Of a DNA stretch of 64,000 nucleotides, positions 37,760-48,290 are shown one piece after another. The position numbers were made by a program, and so were the translations under genes. How positions within the stretch are numbered: position 1 is the stretch's first letter; each line of letters starts with the position of its first letter. The notes under the pieces were generated by a model. That model did no database searches, was not told the DNA's origin, and was given only the letters and a program-made list of their open reading frames with translations. This DNA is from Candidatus Peregrinibacteria bacterium (lineage in GTDB: Bacteria; Patescibacteriota; Gracilibacteria; UM-FILTER-43-11), in NCBI GenBank assembly GCA_016932505.1, contig JAFGCT010000007.1, forward strand, positions 48,625-112,624, given 5' to 3'.

Positions 37760-38662
37760 TCAATTAACATAAGTTAGCCATTTTCTATATTTAGAGTTTC
37801 TTCCTCTTACAACATCCATATAATCATCTTTTAATTTCTTAGTAACCGGTCCTATTGTACCACTTCCAATCTTCTTGTTGTCTAAATAACCAATTGGTGT
37901 TATTTCAGCCGCAGTTCCAGTAAAAAATGCCTCATCTGAATTGTAAATATCTTTTGGCTTAAAATGTTTTTCTATAACTTTGTAGCCAATATCCTTTGAG
38001 ACAGTAATAATTGAATCTCTAGTAAAACCAGCCAAAATATTATCCGAAGGAGGCGTATATAATACACCATTTTTAACAATAAAGATATTCTCACCAGGCC
38101 CCTCTGCGACATTCCCTTTATAATCCAAAAACAAGGCTTCATCGTATCCAGCCTTATGAACTTCCAAGCTAGCCATAATAGAATTAGCATAATGCCCAGT
38201 TATTTTTGCGTTAATATCAGTAGTATTGGGATGGATCCTTATAAATTTAGTTATTCCAACTTTAATTGCATCACCTCCAAGATAAGAAGCAAAACCTAAT
38301 GCAAACATTGATACATTTACTTTTGCGCCAAGTGGACACAAACCCATTTTTCCATAACCATAATATGCAATCGGACGAAGATAACCACTTTTAATCTTAT
38401 TCCTTTTAACCAGCTTAACAGCATCTTCACTCATTTGTTTTTGAGAAAAAGGAATTTTTATTCCAATTGCATTTGCTGAATAAAAAAATCTTTTTATGTG
38501 ATCTTTTAAACGAAAAATAACCGGACCATCTGGAGTATTATATACCCTAAGCCCCTCAAAAACAGCACCACCATAGTGCAAGCTATGAGTAAAAATGTGT
38601 ATCTTAGAATCATTCCACTTCTTAAATTTCCCATCCATCCAAATATATTTAGTTGTATTCAT
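37760..38662 (-). CDS. ilvE: Branched-chain amino acid aminotransferase
   Basis: YIWMDGKFKKWNDSKIHIFTHSLHYGGAVFEGLRVY, GPGENIFIVKNG, EAFFTGTAAEITPI. Confidence 0.93.
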   Translation of the reverse strand: MNTTKYIWMDGKFKKWNDSKIHIFTHSLHYGGAVFEGLRVYNTPDGPVIFRLKDHIKRFFYSANAIGIKIPFSQKQMSEDAVKLVKRNKIKSGYLRPIAYYGYGKMGLCPLGAKVNVSMFALGFASYLGGDAIKVGITKFIRIHPNTTDINAKITGHYANSIMASLEVHKAGYDEALFLDYKGNVAEGPGENIFIVKNGVLYTPPSDNILAGFTRDSIITVSKDIGYKVIEKHFKPKDIYNSDEAFFTGTAAEITPIGYLDNKKIGSGTIGPVTKKLKDDYMDVVRGRNSKYRKWLTYVN

Positions 38663-38737
38663 ATGGTTAATAATTTTCTAGCTTAGTTTAACAAAAAAAG
38701 GCTCAAAACTCAATCATAGAAAATCATTCCTAAAATA

Positions 38738-39313
38738 CTAATAATCAATCCCCTCTATCGCATCTTGCCCATTTTTAAAATAATGTTTGATTTCCTGTAC
38801 ATCGGACACAAGGTCGGCTTTTTCTATCAACCAATCGGGTGCATTACGACCTGTAAGGACTAAATGTGTATTAGAAGGACACTGATTAATAAGGTTCTGA
38901 ACAGATAATTCATCTATTAAATCCAAATTCATGCAATTTATTATTTCGTCACAGACAATAAGAAAATAATTATCCTTATATAAAGTATGAACTTTTTCAA
39001 GAGCAAGACTTGCCTCTTCCTTGTCGTTATAGGTATTTTCAAATCTAAAAGTTTTGGATTGAGCACTGAATCTTTCCAATCCAAAACGAAATATCTCTAT
39101 ATTAAAAAGATTCAATTTTGAATCTTCAAATTTGAATCTTGAATTTGATTTTTTTTCTTGCAAAAATTCGAAAATATTTTGCTCGCCATAATGGCTACCT
39201 CCCTTATCAAAAAAGACTATACCCACCTTCTTTCCCCATCCTAAAGCCCTTAAAGCGGTACCCAAAGCGCTCGTGGTCTTCCCCTTGCCATTTCCTGTTA
39301 TTACTAAAATCAT
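38738..39313 (-). CDS. Corrinoid adenosyltransferase (CobA/CobO/BtuR type)
   Basis: MILVITGNGKGKTTSALGTALRALGWGKKVGIVFF; LVLTGRNAPDWLIEKADLVSDVQEIKH. Confidence 0.93.
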   Translation of the reverse strand: MILVITGNGKGKTTSALGTALRALGWGKKVGIVFFDKGGSHYGEQNIFEFLQEKKSNSRFKFEDSKLNLFNIEIFRFGLERFSAQSKTFRFENTYNDKEEASLALEKVHTLYKDNYFLIVCDEIINCMNLDLIDELSVQNLINQCPSNTHLVLTGRNAPDWLIEKADLVSDVQEIKHYFKNGQDAIEGIDY

Positions 39314-39565
39314 ATGAATATCTATATGTAGTATGTCTAGCGTTATCTTTATACAAGATATGGTGTCCCGTCAAGAATAATTATTTGACTTAGATTTAAC
39401 TCCACGTAAAATGAGGGTTGCTTTCAAAAACAAAAACAGGTCCGCTTAACGGGTCCATTTTTACCCTCTGAAATCTTTAAAACTAGAGACTATCTTGAAC
39501 CCCTCCTCTTACTTCAAGATTAATGTCTTTTTGTTCTCTATTAATTAATTAACCACAAAACAAAT

Positions 39566-42500
39566 ATGCAGACAACGCGCCCAACACACGGCCTTTCGAT
39601 TAGCCGATTTTTTACAACTCCAGGTAAAGATCCTTTAAAAGAGATTGAATATGTTCAACGTGATTGCCGTATTACAAAACAAGACGGTTCAATCGTATTT
39701 GAAATGAAAGGATTTAAAACACCAAAAAGCTGGTCTCAGAATGCAAGCGATATTATGGCATCTAAATATGCCCGTAAAGCAGGAGTCCCTCAAAAAAGCG
39801 AAACTGGTGAAGATATACTAGGACCGGAAAAAGGAGCTGATCAGGTTATTAGCCGTATGACAGGGTGCTGGCGTATGTGGGGAGAAAAGCATGGTTATTT
39901 CGCAAGCAAAGAAGATGCAGATACCTACGAAGCGGAAATGAACCATATGCTAATAAACCAAATGTCTGCTCCAAATTCACCACAATGGTTTAATACAGGT
40001 CTAAATTCAGCTTATGGCATTAATGGTCCTGCACAAGGCCATTATTACGCCGATCCAAAAACAGGTGAAATTAAAAAATCAGAAGATTCTTACACTCACC
40101 CACAACCTCATGCCTGCTTTATTCAATCCGTTAAAGATGATCTTGTTAATGAAGGAGGAATAATGGATTTATGGATGCGTGAAGCTAGATTATTTAAATA
40201 TGGTTCTGGTACAGGTACTAACTTTTCCGCCATACGCGGGGAAGGCGAAACCTTATCAGGAGGAGGCTTTTCTTCAGGCTTAATGTCCTTCCTTAAAATC
40301 GGAGACCGTGCAGCAGGTGCAATTAAATCAGGTGGAACAACTCGCCGTGCAGCTAAGATGGTATGTCTAGATATCGACCACCCGGAAATTGAATCATTTA
40401 TTAACTGGAAAGTAGAAGAAGAAAAGAAAGTAGCGGCTCTTATTGCCGCAGGTTATTCAAACGATTTTAATGGAGATGCATATGCTACTGTCTCAGGTCA
40501 GAATTCAAATAATTCAATTCGTATTTCTAACAAATTTATGAAAGCGGTTGAAAATGATGACGATTTTGACCTTATAAGAAGAACAAACGGAAAATCTTTC
40601 AAATCATTAAGCGCACGCAAACTTTGGAATCAAATAGGATATGCTGCATGGGCTTGTGCAGACCCTGGTTTACAATTCGATTCTACAATCAACGAATGGC
40701 ACACATGTCCAAAAGACGGTCGAATTAATGCTTCTAATCCTTGCAGTGAATACATGTTTCTTGATGACACAGCCTGCAATCTTGCCTCACTCAATCTTGA
40801 AAAATTCATGGATGAGAAAATGGAAAAATTTGATATCAAGGCATACCGACACGCTATCCGCCTATGGACAATAACACTTGAAATAAGTGTTTTAATGGCT
40901 CAATTCCCAAGTTATGAAATTGCAAAAAAAAGTTATGAATATCGAACTCTAGGATTAGGCTATGCAAACCTTGGCACTGTATTAATGCTTCTTGGAATTC
41001 CATATGACAGCGATGAAGGTCGTGGAATTGCAGCAGCTCTTACCTCTATAATCACAGGAGCCGCTTATGAAACATCATCCGAGATGGCAGAAGCATACGG
41101 CCCATTCGTAAGATACGAACATAATAAAACAGATATGCTTCGTGTTATAAGAAATCACAAACGTGCAGCATACAATGCATCTAATAACGAATATGAAGAC
41201 CTTGAAATAAAACCTGTCGGACTTGATAAAAAATATTGCCCTGATTATTTATACGAAGCTTCTTGCAAAGCATGGGATCAGGCACTTGAAAAAGGAAAAG
41301 AGCACGGTTTCAGAAATGCTCAAGTTTCAGTTATTGCTCCAACCGGTACAATCGGATTATTAATGGACTGCGATACTACAGGTGTTGAACCGGATTTCGC
41401 TCTCGTCAAATTCAAGAAACTTTCAGGTGGAGGTTACATGAAAATTGTTAATCAGTCTGTTACTTCAGCACTAAATAAACTTGGATATTCAAAAACCGAA
41501 GCTAAAGAAATAATTGATTATATAATTGGTAAAGGCTCTCTTGTAGATGCACCATTTATTAATTGGAAAACATTAAAAGAAAAAGGATTGAATGAAGAAG
41601 AATTAATAATAATTGAAAAAGGAATCAGAAATGCGTTCAGTATAAATATGGCCTTCAACAAATTCACTATTGGAACAGATGCTCTTGAAAGAATAGGTAT
41701 TGACGCAGATAAATATGAAGATGCTGGATTCGATTTTCTAAAAGAAGTGGGATTTTCAAATGAAGAGATTGAAGCTGCTAACGAATATGCAACAGGAACA
41801 ATGACCATTGAAGGGGCACCGCACCTTAAAGATGAGCACCTAGCAGTATTTGACTGTGCAAATAGATGTGGATCAAAAGGCAAACGTTTTATCTACCACA
41901 CAGGTCACATAAAAATGCTTGCTGCAGTTCAACCTTTCGTCTCAGGATCAATATCAAAAACAATTAACATGCCAAACGAAGTTGAAACAAAAGACGTACT
42001 TCAAGCATATGAAATGAGCTGGAAATTAGGTTTAAAAGCTAACGCTATTTACCGTGACGGATGCAAACTTTCCCAACCTCTTAATACATCTTCAAAAGAA
42101 GCTAAAAAAGCAGATAAAAAGATTGAAATGAGCGAAGTAGAAATAACAAAAAAACCTCTTCGCCGTCGTTTAAGCCCAGAACGCCAATCTATAACTCATA
42201 AATTTGCCATAGCCGGTCACGAAGGATATTTCACAGTTGGATTATACGACGACGGCACACCTGGTGAGTTCTTTATTAAAATGAGTAAAGAGGGTTCTAC
42301 TCTTTCTGGAATTATGGATAGCCTTGCTCTTTCCGTTTCATTAAATCTTCAATATGGCGTACCACTTGAGGTTCTTATCTCTAAATTCACCCACTCTCGC
42401 TTCGAACCATCCGGAATGACATCTAACAACGAAATTCCTATCGTTAAATCAATTATGGATTATATAGGAAGATGGTTAGCTCTTAAATTTCTTACAAAAG

Positions 42501-42847
42501 ATGAAGCGAAAAAGTATCATAATGGTGATTTAATAGAACGCGCATATGGTGAAGGAACCATGTCAGCAAAAGGAGTAATCCCAAATATAAGAAGCACTAT
42601 CACACTTGGCGAACCTAAAGAAAAAGAAGCCGACAAAGAAAAACTTCTTATTAAAGTTCTTGAAAGTGCAAAAATGAAACCAGCCAAAAAAGCTGTTGCT
42701 ATAGGTTCTAAAACAACAACATATACAACACCCGTAGCTTATCAAAACGACGACGCTCCAATGTGTCACAACTGCGGTTCTGTAATGGTTCGCAATGGAA
42801 GCTGTTATAAATGTTTAGATTGCGGTGAAACATCTGGTTGTAGTTAA
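39566..42847 (+). CDS. nrdJ: Vitamin B12-dependent (class II) ribonucleotide reductase
   Basis: GSGTGTNFSAIRGEGE, NPCSEYMFLDDTACNLASLNL, ISVIAPTGTIGLLMDCDTTGVEPD-like motif; C-terminal zinc-binding Cys motif. Confidence 0.96.
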   Translation: MQTTRPTHGLSISRFFTTPGKDPLKEIEYVQRDCRITKQDGSIVFEMKGFKTPKSWSQNASDIMASKYARKAGVPQKSETGEDILGPEKGADQVISRMTGCWRMWGEKHGYFASKEDADTYEAEMNHMLINQMSAPNSPQWFNTGLNSAYGINGPAQGHYYADPKTGEIKKSEDSYTHPQPHACFIQSVKDDLVNEGGIMDLWMREARLFKYGSGTGTNFSAIRGEGETLSGGGFSSGLMSFLKIGDRAAGAIKSGGTTRRAAKMVCLDIDHPEIESFINWKVEEEKKVAALIAAGYSNDFNGDAYATVSGQNSNNSIRISNKFMKAVENDDDFDLIRRTNGKSFKSLSARKLWNQIGYAAWACADPGLQFDSTINEWHTCPKDGRINASNPCSEYMFLDDTACNLASLNLEKFMDEKMEKFDIKAYRHAIRLWTITLEISVLMAQFPSYEIAKKSYEYRTLGLGYANLGTVLMLLGIPYDSDEGRGIAAALTSIITGAAYETSSEMAEAYGPFVRYEHNKTDMLRVIRNHKRAAYNASNNEYEDLEIKPVGLDKKYCPDYLYEASCKAWDQALEKGKEHGFRNAQVSVIAPTGTIGLLMDCDTTGVEPDFALVKFKKLSGGGYMKIVNQSVTSALNKLGYSKTEAKEIIDYIIGKGSLVDAPFINWKTLKEKGLNEEELIIIEKGIRNAFSINMAFNKFTIGTDALERIGIDADKYEDAGFDFLKEVGFSNEEIEAANEYATGTMTIEGAPHLKDEHLAVFDCANRCGSKGKRFIYHTGHIKMLAAVQPFVSGSISKTINMPNEVETKDVLQAYEMSWKLGLKANAIYRDGCKLSQPLNTSSKEAKKADKKIEMSEVEITKKPLRRRLSPERQSITHKFAIAGHEGYFTVGLYDDGTPGEFFIKMSKEGSTLSGIMDSLALSVSLNLQYGVPLEVLISKFTHSRFEPSGMTSNNEIPIVKSIMDYIGRWLALKFLTKDEAKKYHNGDLIERAYGEGTMSAKGVIPNIRSTITLGEPKEKEADKEKLLIKVLESAKMKPAKKAVAIGSKTTTYTTPVAYQNDDAPMCHNCGSVMVRNGSCYKCLDCGETSGCS

Positions 42848-42874
42848 AAAATTAATCGGACTTGCCCATAACTT

Positions 42875-42913
42875 AAAAACACTTTCATCTGATCCCGATG
42901 AAAGTGTTTTTGC
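42875..42913 (+). terminator. Rho-independent terminator after nrdJ
   Basis: aaaacactttcatctgatcccgatgaaagtgtttttgc. Confidence 0.92.
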
Positions 42914-42949
42914 ATACATGCCGAAGGATTGTGATATTATTACGACGAT

Positions 42950-43693
42950 ATGTATAAATCAGAATTCCAAATCACTGACAATATTAGTAATAATTCATTT
43001 TCTTTTTCAAAAAGGAAAACCCCAACTATAACTGTCCCGAAAATTATTGACGGAGAAATTGACGACGTAAAAATCGGAGATAAAATTGTATTTGAAGACT
43101 TTGACGAACACGGTGATCTAAAATCATGCGTCGGTCTTAAAAATTTTATTAGAACAACTCACCCAATCACAAAAAAACCGATAATAATTGTAGATAATCA
43201 TAATCATGTATTTTATTTTTGGTATGAAGCGCGAAAGAATAAACAAGTTAAAGATGGAGGCCTACTTGTCCACATCGACCAGCATAAAGACGTAAGAAAA
43301 CCAGATTCATATTTATTAAAACCTGAATCGGAAGACCTGAAAAAAGTATTCGAGTTCACAAACACTATTCTAAACGTCGGCAATTACATACCATCTGCAA
43401 TGGACGAGGGGTTGATTGGAGATTTGATTTCTATAACAAGTGAAACAGAAATCGCAAATCACAAATCACAAACCTTGCCTACCGGCAGGCAGGTCAAAAA
43501 TCATAAATCGTTAATCGTAAATATTGATTTAGACTTCTGGGCTCCTGAAATGGATTATATTAATAATAAATTAAAAACTGAGTTCACTAAAAAATGGATG
43601 GAAGCAGCGGATATTATTACCATTGCAACCAGTCCATTTTTTATTGATCAAAATCTCGCAATAAAAGTTCTAAAAGAACTTCTATTGTATTAA
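42950..43693 (+). CDS. UPF0489-like protein carrying an in-frame palindromic insert
   Basis: IIIVDNHNHVFYFWYEARKN, GGLLVHIDQHKDVRKPD, LIVNIDLDFWAPEMD. Confidence 0.7.
   Translation: MYKSEFQITDNISNNSFSFSKRKTPTITVPKIIDGEIDDVKIGDKIVFEDFDEHGDLKSCVGLKNFIRTTHPITKKPIIIVDNHNHVFYFWYEARKNKQVKDGGLLVHIDQHKDVRKPDSYLLKPESEDLKKVFEFTNTILNVGNYIPSAMDEGLIGDLISITSETEIANHKSQTLPTGRQVKNHKSLIVNIDLDFWAPEMDYINNKLKTEFTKKWMEAADIITIATSPFFIDQNLAIKVLKELLLY
43473..43494. repeat. GC-rich palindromic mini-insert inside the UPF0489-like CDS
   Basis: ccttgcctaccggcaggcaggt, encoding LPTGRQV. Confidence 0.7.
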
Positions 43694-43694
43694 T

Positions 43695-44468
43695 TTATTT
43701 CTTGAGAGCTTCAGCCATTTCTGCGATAACCTTAAATCCATCATTTGGAATCATCCAAATAGTAGTATTTGATTGATCAGAAGAAAGATCATTAATTGAC
43801 TGAAGTGTTCTTAAGTGAAGTGCTCCTGGTGCTTCTGCAAGAGTAGAAGCAGCTTTTCTCATATTATCTGCAGCAGCAACCTCACCTTCAGCTTTTATGA
43901 TAACAGCTCTCTTTTCACGTTCTGCTTCAGCTTCTTTCGCCATAGTTCTCTTCATATTATCCGGTAGACCAATATCTTTAAGTTCAACTGATTCAACTTT
44001 AATTCCCCAAGGATCACTTGCCTTATCAACAATTAATTGAATTCTACTTGCAATTTCATCTCTATTTCTAAGTAATTCATCTAGCGTAGTTTCACCAACA
44101 GCATTACGCATAGTAGTTTGAGCAAGTTGAGAAACAGCAAAATAAAAATTTTCCACTTCAATTACTGATTTAGCGGCATCACTAACTTTATAATAAATTA
44201 CTGCATTAATACGAATAGATATATTGTCTTTTGTAATTGCCTCTTGATCGGGTACATCAACCACTTTAGTACGAAGATCTACCTTTCTAATACTTTGAAA
44301 AACTGGAATGACAATTCTCCAACCTGGATTTTTCATACCAGTATATTTCCCCAAAGTAAACATAACCCCTCTTTCATATTCGTTAATCTGCTTAATCATT
44401 ATCACTATTAAAATTATTATAGGCACAGCCAAAGTGCTAATAATTGAATAAATTATTGAATCCTCCAT
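43695..44468 (-). CDS. SPFH/stomatin (slipin) family membrane protein
   Basis: YERGVMFTLGKYTGMKNPGWRIVIPVFQSIRKVDLRTKVVDVPDQEAITKDN. Confidence 0.93.
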   Translation of the reverse strand: MEDSIIYSIISTLAVPIIILIVIMIKQINEYERGVMFTLGKYTGMKNPGWRIVIPVFQSIRKVDLRTKVVDVPDQEAITKDNISIRINAVIYYKVSDAAKSVIEVENFYFAVSQLAQTTMRNAVGETTLDELLRNRDEIASRIQLIVDKASDPWGIKVESVELKDIGLPDNMKRTMAKEAEAEREKRAVIIKAEGEVAAADNMRKAASTLAEAPGALHLRTLQSINDLSSDQSNTTIWMIPNDGFKVIAEMAEALKK

Positions 44469-44582
44469 AATTTTTAAATTATTTAATAAAACAATTCCAA
44501 GTATAAATCAAAAATCATGAATTTGTAATTAAAAATTCCATTACTCTTGCCTTTGCCCTTGCCTTTGCCTTATGCTTAACAT

Positions 44583-46313
44583 GTGAACTTCACCCCAACC
44601 CCACAAAACATAGGCCAAACTGATTTACTTCTAATCAATCCTGACTTTTCAAAAAATGAATTGGGAGCATATTCAGCACCGGAAAATCATTTAGGCTTGA
44701 ATAGATTAGCGGGATATTTAGATAATGTTGGACATAGTTGCTCGATTATAGACACTACAGGTCGCAAAAGCGGGACAAAGGGTCCTGAAGAACTTGGAAA
44801 ATGGATTTTGGATAATGTAAACAGCTTCAAAACAATCGGTTTTCATACAAATTCATGGAATATTAATCACATTTTGAGGATTTTAGATGTTTGCAAAACC
44901 TCACTTATAAACAAAAAAATACTATTTGGCGGTCCGCTTGCAAGTTCTGAACCTAAGAAGATGACAGAATTATTTGTTGAGTCAGGACTCCAAAACATCG
45001 GCCTAGTTCAGGGCATGGGAGAAGAAATAACAGACAAAATCTTAACAAAAGAGCGTTTATCGGATGTAGAAGGGCTTTGGGTATACGAAAACGGACGGTT
45101 TATTGAAGGAAAACAAATAACGCTAAGCCAAGAAAAATATGAAAACACTCCATTTCTCAACTTAAATTACAACACCTTTTATCAGAATTATTACAAACCT
45201 GTAATTGAAAGCGGAGATTTGGATGATTATAGTCTGGAACTTATTTTTGGTTCACAAGGTTTGGATGTAAACAGAGGGTGTCCATTTAACTGCACTTATT
45301 GTTCAGTACCTCAGTACGAGCAAAAAATGGTTACCTACACACCAAAAAGAGTTGTTGATGAACTAGAATATCTAGCAAAGGAAGCTGGTTTTTTTATGTT
45401 CACTTTCACAAATTCGAACATAATGTTTTATGACGAGATGTGGATTACAGAGTTTTGTCAGGAAATTATCGGAAGAGGTATGAACGAATATATCAATTGG
45501 ACCGCATATCACCATCCAAGTATTATTGCTAAATTACCGAGCTCAACTTTTAACCTTATGAAAAAGGCGGGCTCAGACACAATTGTCTTTGGAATTCAGA
45601 GTTTTGATGAAAAGATTTTAAAAACATTTCTTAGGCCGATTAATACCAAAGAATTAACAGAAATAATTAGGGATAAAACAATACACTCAGGGCAATATTT
45701 AGTTGTTGATTATATTACAGGAGTTCCAGGAGAAGACTTAGATATAATAGAAAAAGCATTTAATTATTTTATTGATAATGACATTGAATGTAGAAATTAT
45801 CAGCTAAAATTTTATCCAAACACCAAACTACCATTAATGAATCTTGATTTATCAGATTATGATCTAGTGCCAATAACTGGTGAACTCGCCCCAGAGCTTA
45901 ATGCCTACGCAATAGTATCAAAACATCCTAACCCACGTTCTGCTAAATTAGATGGGCTTCTTAGAGAAGCCAATACAGAACTAATAAAGAAAAAACCGCC
46001 AAGATTTGGAAAATACATTGTAGATTCCGCAGAAAAAGCAAAAGAATTATATGAAAAAGAAATTCCTGATAATCCTAATATTCCCGATAAAGTTAAACGA
46101 GCTATGAGAGTGGCATTACATGAAATGTTATATCCAAAACAACGCGAGCAGAATCTAGATAAAATGGACCCTGTTGAGATGATGAGAAAAGTAATTTTAG
46201 CAGACAATGATGCACCACCAATGCTAAAAGCTATGCAGGCAAAATTAAAAAATGAATTAGGAGAAGATAAATTCAACGAAATAAAGGATAAATACGAAAA
46301 CGGAAATTTGTAA
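44583..46313 (+). CDS. B12-binding-domain radical SAM protein
   Basis: N-terminal cobalamin-binding-like region; DVNRGCPFNCTYCSVPQYEQ (CxxxCxxC). Confidence 0.9.
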   Translation: MNFTPTPQNIGQTDLLLINPDFSKNELGAYSAPENHLGLNRLAGYLDNVGHSCSIIDTTGRKSGTKGPEELGKWILDNVNSFKTIGFHTNSWNINHILRILDVCKTSLINKKILFGGPLASSEPKKMTELFVESGLQNIGLVQGMGEEITDKILTKERLSDVEGLWVYENGRFIEGKQITLSQEKYENTPFLNLNYNTFYQNYYKPVIESGDLDDYSLELIFGSQGLDVNRGCPFNCTYCSVPQYEQKMVTYTPKRVVDELEYLAKEAGFFMFTFTNSNIMFYDEMWITEFCQEIIGRGMNEYINWTAYHHPSIIAKLPSSTFNLMKKAGSDTIVFGIQSFDEKILKTFLRPINTKELTEIIRDKTIHSGQYLVVDYITGVPGEDLDIIEKAFNYFIDNDIECRNYQLKFYPNTKLPLMNLDLSDYDLVPITGELAPELNAYAIVSKHPNPRSAKLDGLLREANTELIKKKPPRFGKYIVDSAEKAKELYEKEIPDNPNIPDKVKRAMRVALHEMLYPKQREQNLDKMDPVEMMRKVILADNDAPPMLKAMQAKLKNELGEDKFNEIKDKYENGNL

Positions 46314-46374
46314 AAAGCATAATTTGGAGCTAAACTAAATCTTGATAATAATAATTCATAATTAATAATTCGAA

Positions 46375-48288
46375 ATGATTATTCCAAAAATCGGTGAATC
46401 TTTAAACGAGGAACAGGTTAATTTTTTAAAGGTGTTAAGTAAAAGCTGTCGTAATTCCATTGTAGCAATGGTAACAAATGCACAGTCTGGTCACCCAGGA
46501 GGAGCTTGCTCATCAATTGATTATCTGGCAATTCTTTACGCTTTTATTATTAGTCAAAGCGGTGAAGATTTAGTAGTAAGTAATGGTCATATATCCGCAG
46601 GTGTTTATTCGATTCTTGCAGAGATGGGATATATTCCAAGAGAAGAAGTAATTCAAGACTTCAGAAAAATCGGAAAAATTTATGAAGGACATATAACTAG
46701 ACACGTTAAAGGTATTAATTACGGAACAGGCCCTCTTGGGGTTGGAACTTCGGTTGCATGCGGTTTTGCAATAAAGGAAAAACTAGAAAAAACCAATAAC
46801 AGAGTATTTGCTATTGCGGGTGACGGAGAATGCGACGAAGGACAAATATATGAAATGATGAATTTTGCAAATAAATATAAGTTATCAAACCTGACTCTTT
46901 TTATTGATTATAACGACGTTCAGCTTACTGATAAATTAGAGATAACAATGCCTATAAACCTAAAAGGTACTTTTGAATCAGCTAATTGGAATGTATTGGA
47001 ATGCAATGGACATGATTATCAATCAATCTGGAATGCTATAAGTGAAAGTTATAATTCAGATAAACCTACTGTGATAATAGGTAAAACCATAATGGGTAAA
47101 GGAGTTACATTTATGGAACCGGATGGTGCAGAATATAAATCAACTTGGCATGGAATACCACCAAAGCCAGAACAAGCCGAAATTGAGCTTAATGGTCCTT
47201 TAAAAATTTCCGATGAAGAAAGAAGTATTCTTGATAACTTTATAAAAAATAGTGTGAAATGGCAGCCTGCAGTTCCACAGATAACAAAACAGCTTTCTAT
47301 AATGCCAAATGTAGATAGTGGAAAACCTAATATTCTAGAAGCAGGAACAAAATCCGATTGTCGCGGAGCTTATGGTAAAGCACTATTAGACCTCGCAAAA
47401 TTAAACCCTAATATTGTTGCAATGACTGCGGATTTGGGAGGCTCTGTAAAAACAGCGGTAATGGAAAAGGAATTTCCTGAACGCGTTTTTGAGGTTGGAA
47501 TTGCAGAACAACATATGGTTAGTTTTGCAGGTGGATTAAGTATAAAAAATTATATTCCATTTGCATCCACATTTGGTGTTTTTATGACCAGTCGTGCAAA
47601 AGATCAAGCCAGATTAAATGATATAAATGCCACAAATGTAAAAATGGTTTCAACACACTGTGGACTTTCAGTTGGAGAAGATGGTCCAACTCATCAGACC
47701 GTAGATGATATGGGCTCATTTCTTGGATTTTTTAATACCTATATACTTGAACCAGCAGACGCAAATCAAACAGACCATATAATCAGATATATCGCTTCTC
47801 ATTATGGAAATTTTTATGTAAGAATGGGGCGCCATAAGTTTGAAGTAATACTAAAAGAAGATGGAACTCCATTTTATGACGAAAATTATAAATTTGAATA
47901 TGGCAAAGCCGACAAATTAAGGACAGGAGATAAAATTACTGTAATTGCAGGTGGTTCAACTGTTAATATTGCAGTCAACATTGCTGACAAAATGAAAAAT
48001 GAATTATCTGTTGAAGTAATTGCCGTAAGCTCATTAAAGAATATTGATATGAGCATTATTAAGCCTTCACTTGAAAAAACAGGTAAACTTATAACTATAG
48101 AAGATCACAATCCACATAGCGGACTTGCTAGTCAAATTAACAATGCTATAGCGAAAGAAGGTCTTTCGGTAAAGATTGAAAATCTGGCAGTACGAGAATA
48201 TCAACTTTCAGGAAAACCATTGGAATTATACGCATCAGCAGGAATTGGCTCAGAAAACCTTGAGGAAGCAATTAAAAAAATAATTTAA
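46375..48288 (+). CDS. tkt: Transketolase (single-chain)
   Basis: QSGHPGGACSSID, AGDGECDEGQIYE, EVGIAEQHMVSFAGGLS, GPTHQTVDDM. Confidence 0.93.
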   Translation: MIIPKIGESLNEEQVNFLKVLSKSCRNSIVAMVTNAQSGHPGGACSSIDYLAILYAFIISQSGEDLVVSNGHISAGVYSILAEMGYIPREEVIQDFRKIGKIYEGHITRHVKGINYGTGPLGVGTSVACGFAIKEKLEKTNNRVFAIAGDGECDEGQIYEMMNFANKYKLSNLTLFIDYNDVQLTDKLEITMPINLKGTFESANWNVLECNGHDYQSIWNAISESYNSDKPTVIIGKTIMGKGVTFMEPDGAEYKSTWHGIPPKPEQAEIELNGPLKISDEERSILDNFIKNSVKWQPAVPQITKQLSIMPNVDSGKPNILEAGTKSDCRGAYGKALLDLAKLNPNIVAMTADLGGSVKTAVMEKEFPERVFEVGIAEQHMVSFAGGLSIKNYIPFASTFGVFMTSRAKDQARLNDINATNVKMVSTHCGLSVGEDGPTHQTVDDMGSFLGFFNTYILEPADANQTDHIIRYIASHYGNFYVRMGRHKFEVILKEDGTPFYDENYKFEYGKADKLRTGDKITVIAGGSTVNIAVNIADKMKNELSVEVIAVSSLKNIDMSIIKPSLEKTGKLITIEDHNPHSGLASQINNAIAKEGLSVKIENLAVREYQLSGKPLELYASAGIGSENLEEAIKKII

Positions 48289-48290
48289 TT

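Noticed and set aside
39420-39565. Cobalamin riboswitch upstream of nrdJ
   Set aside because: No B12-box or other recognisable consensus; kept only as a low-interest structured leader.
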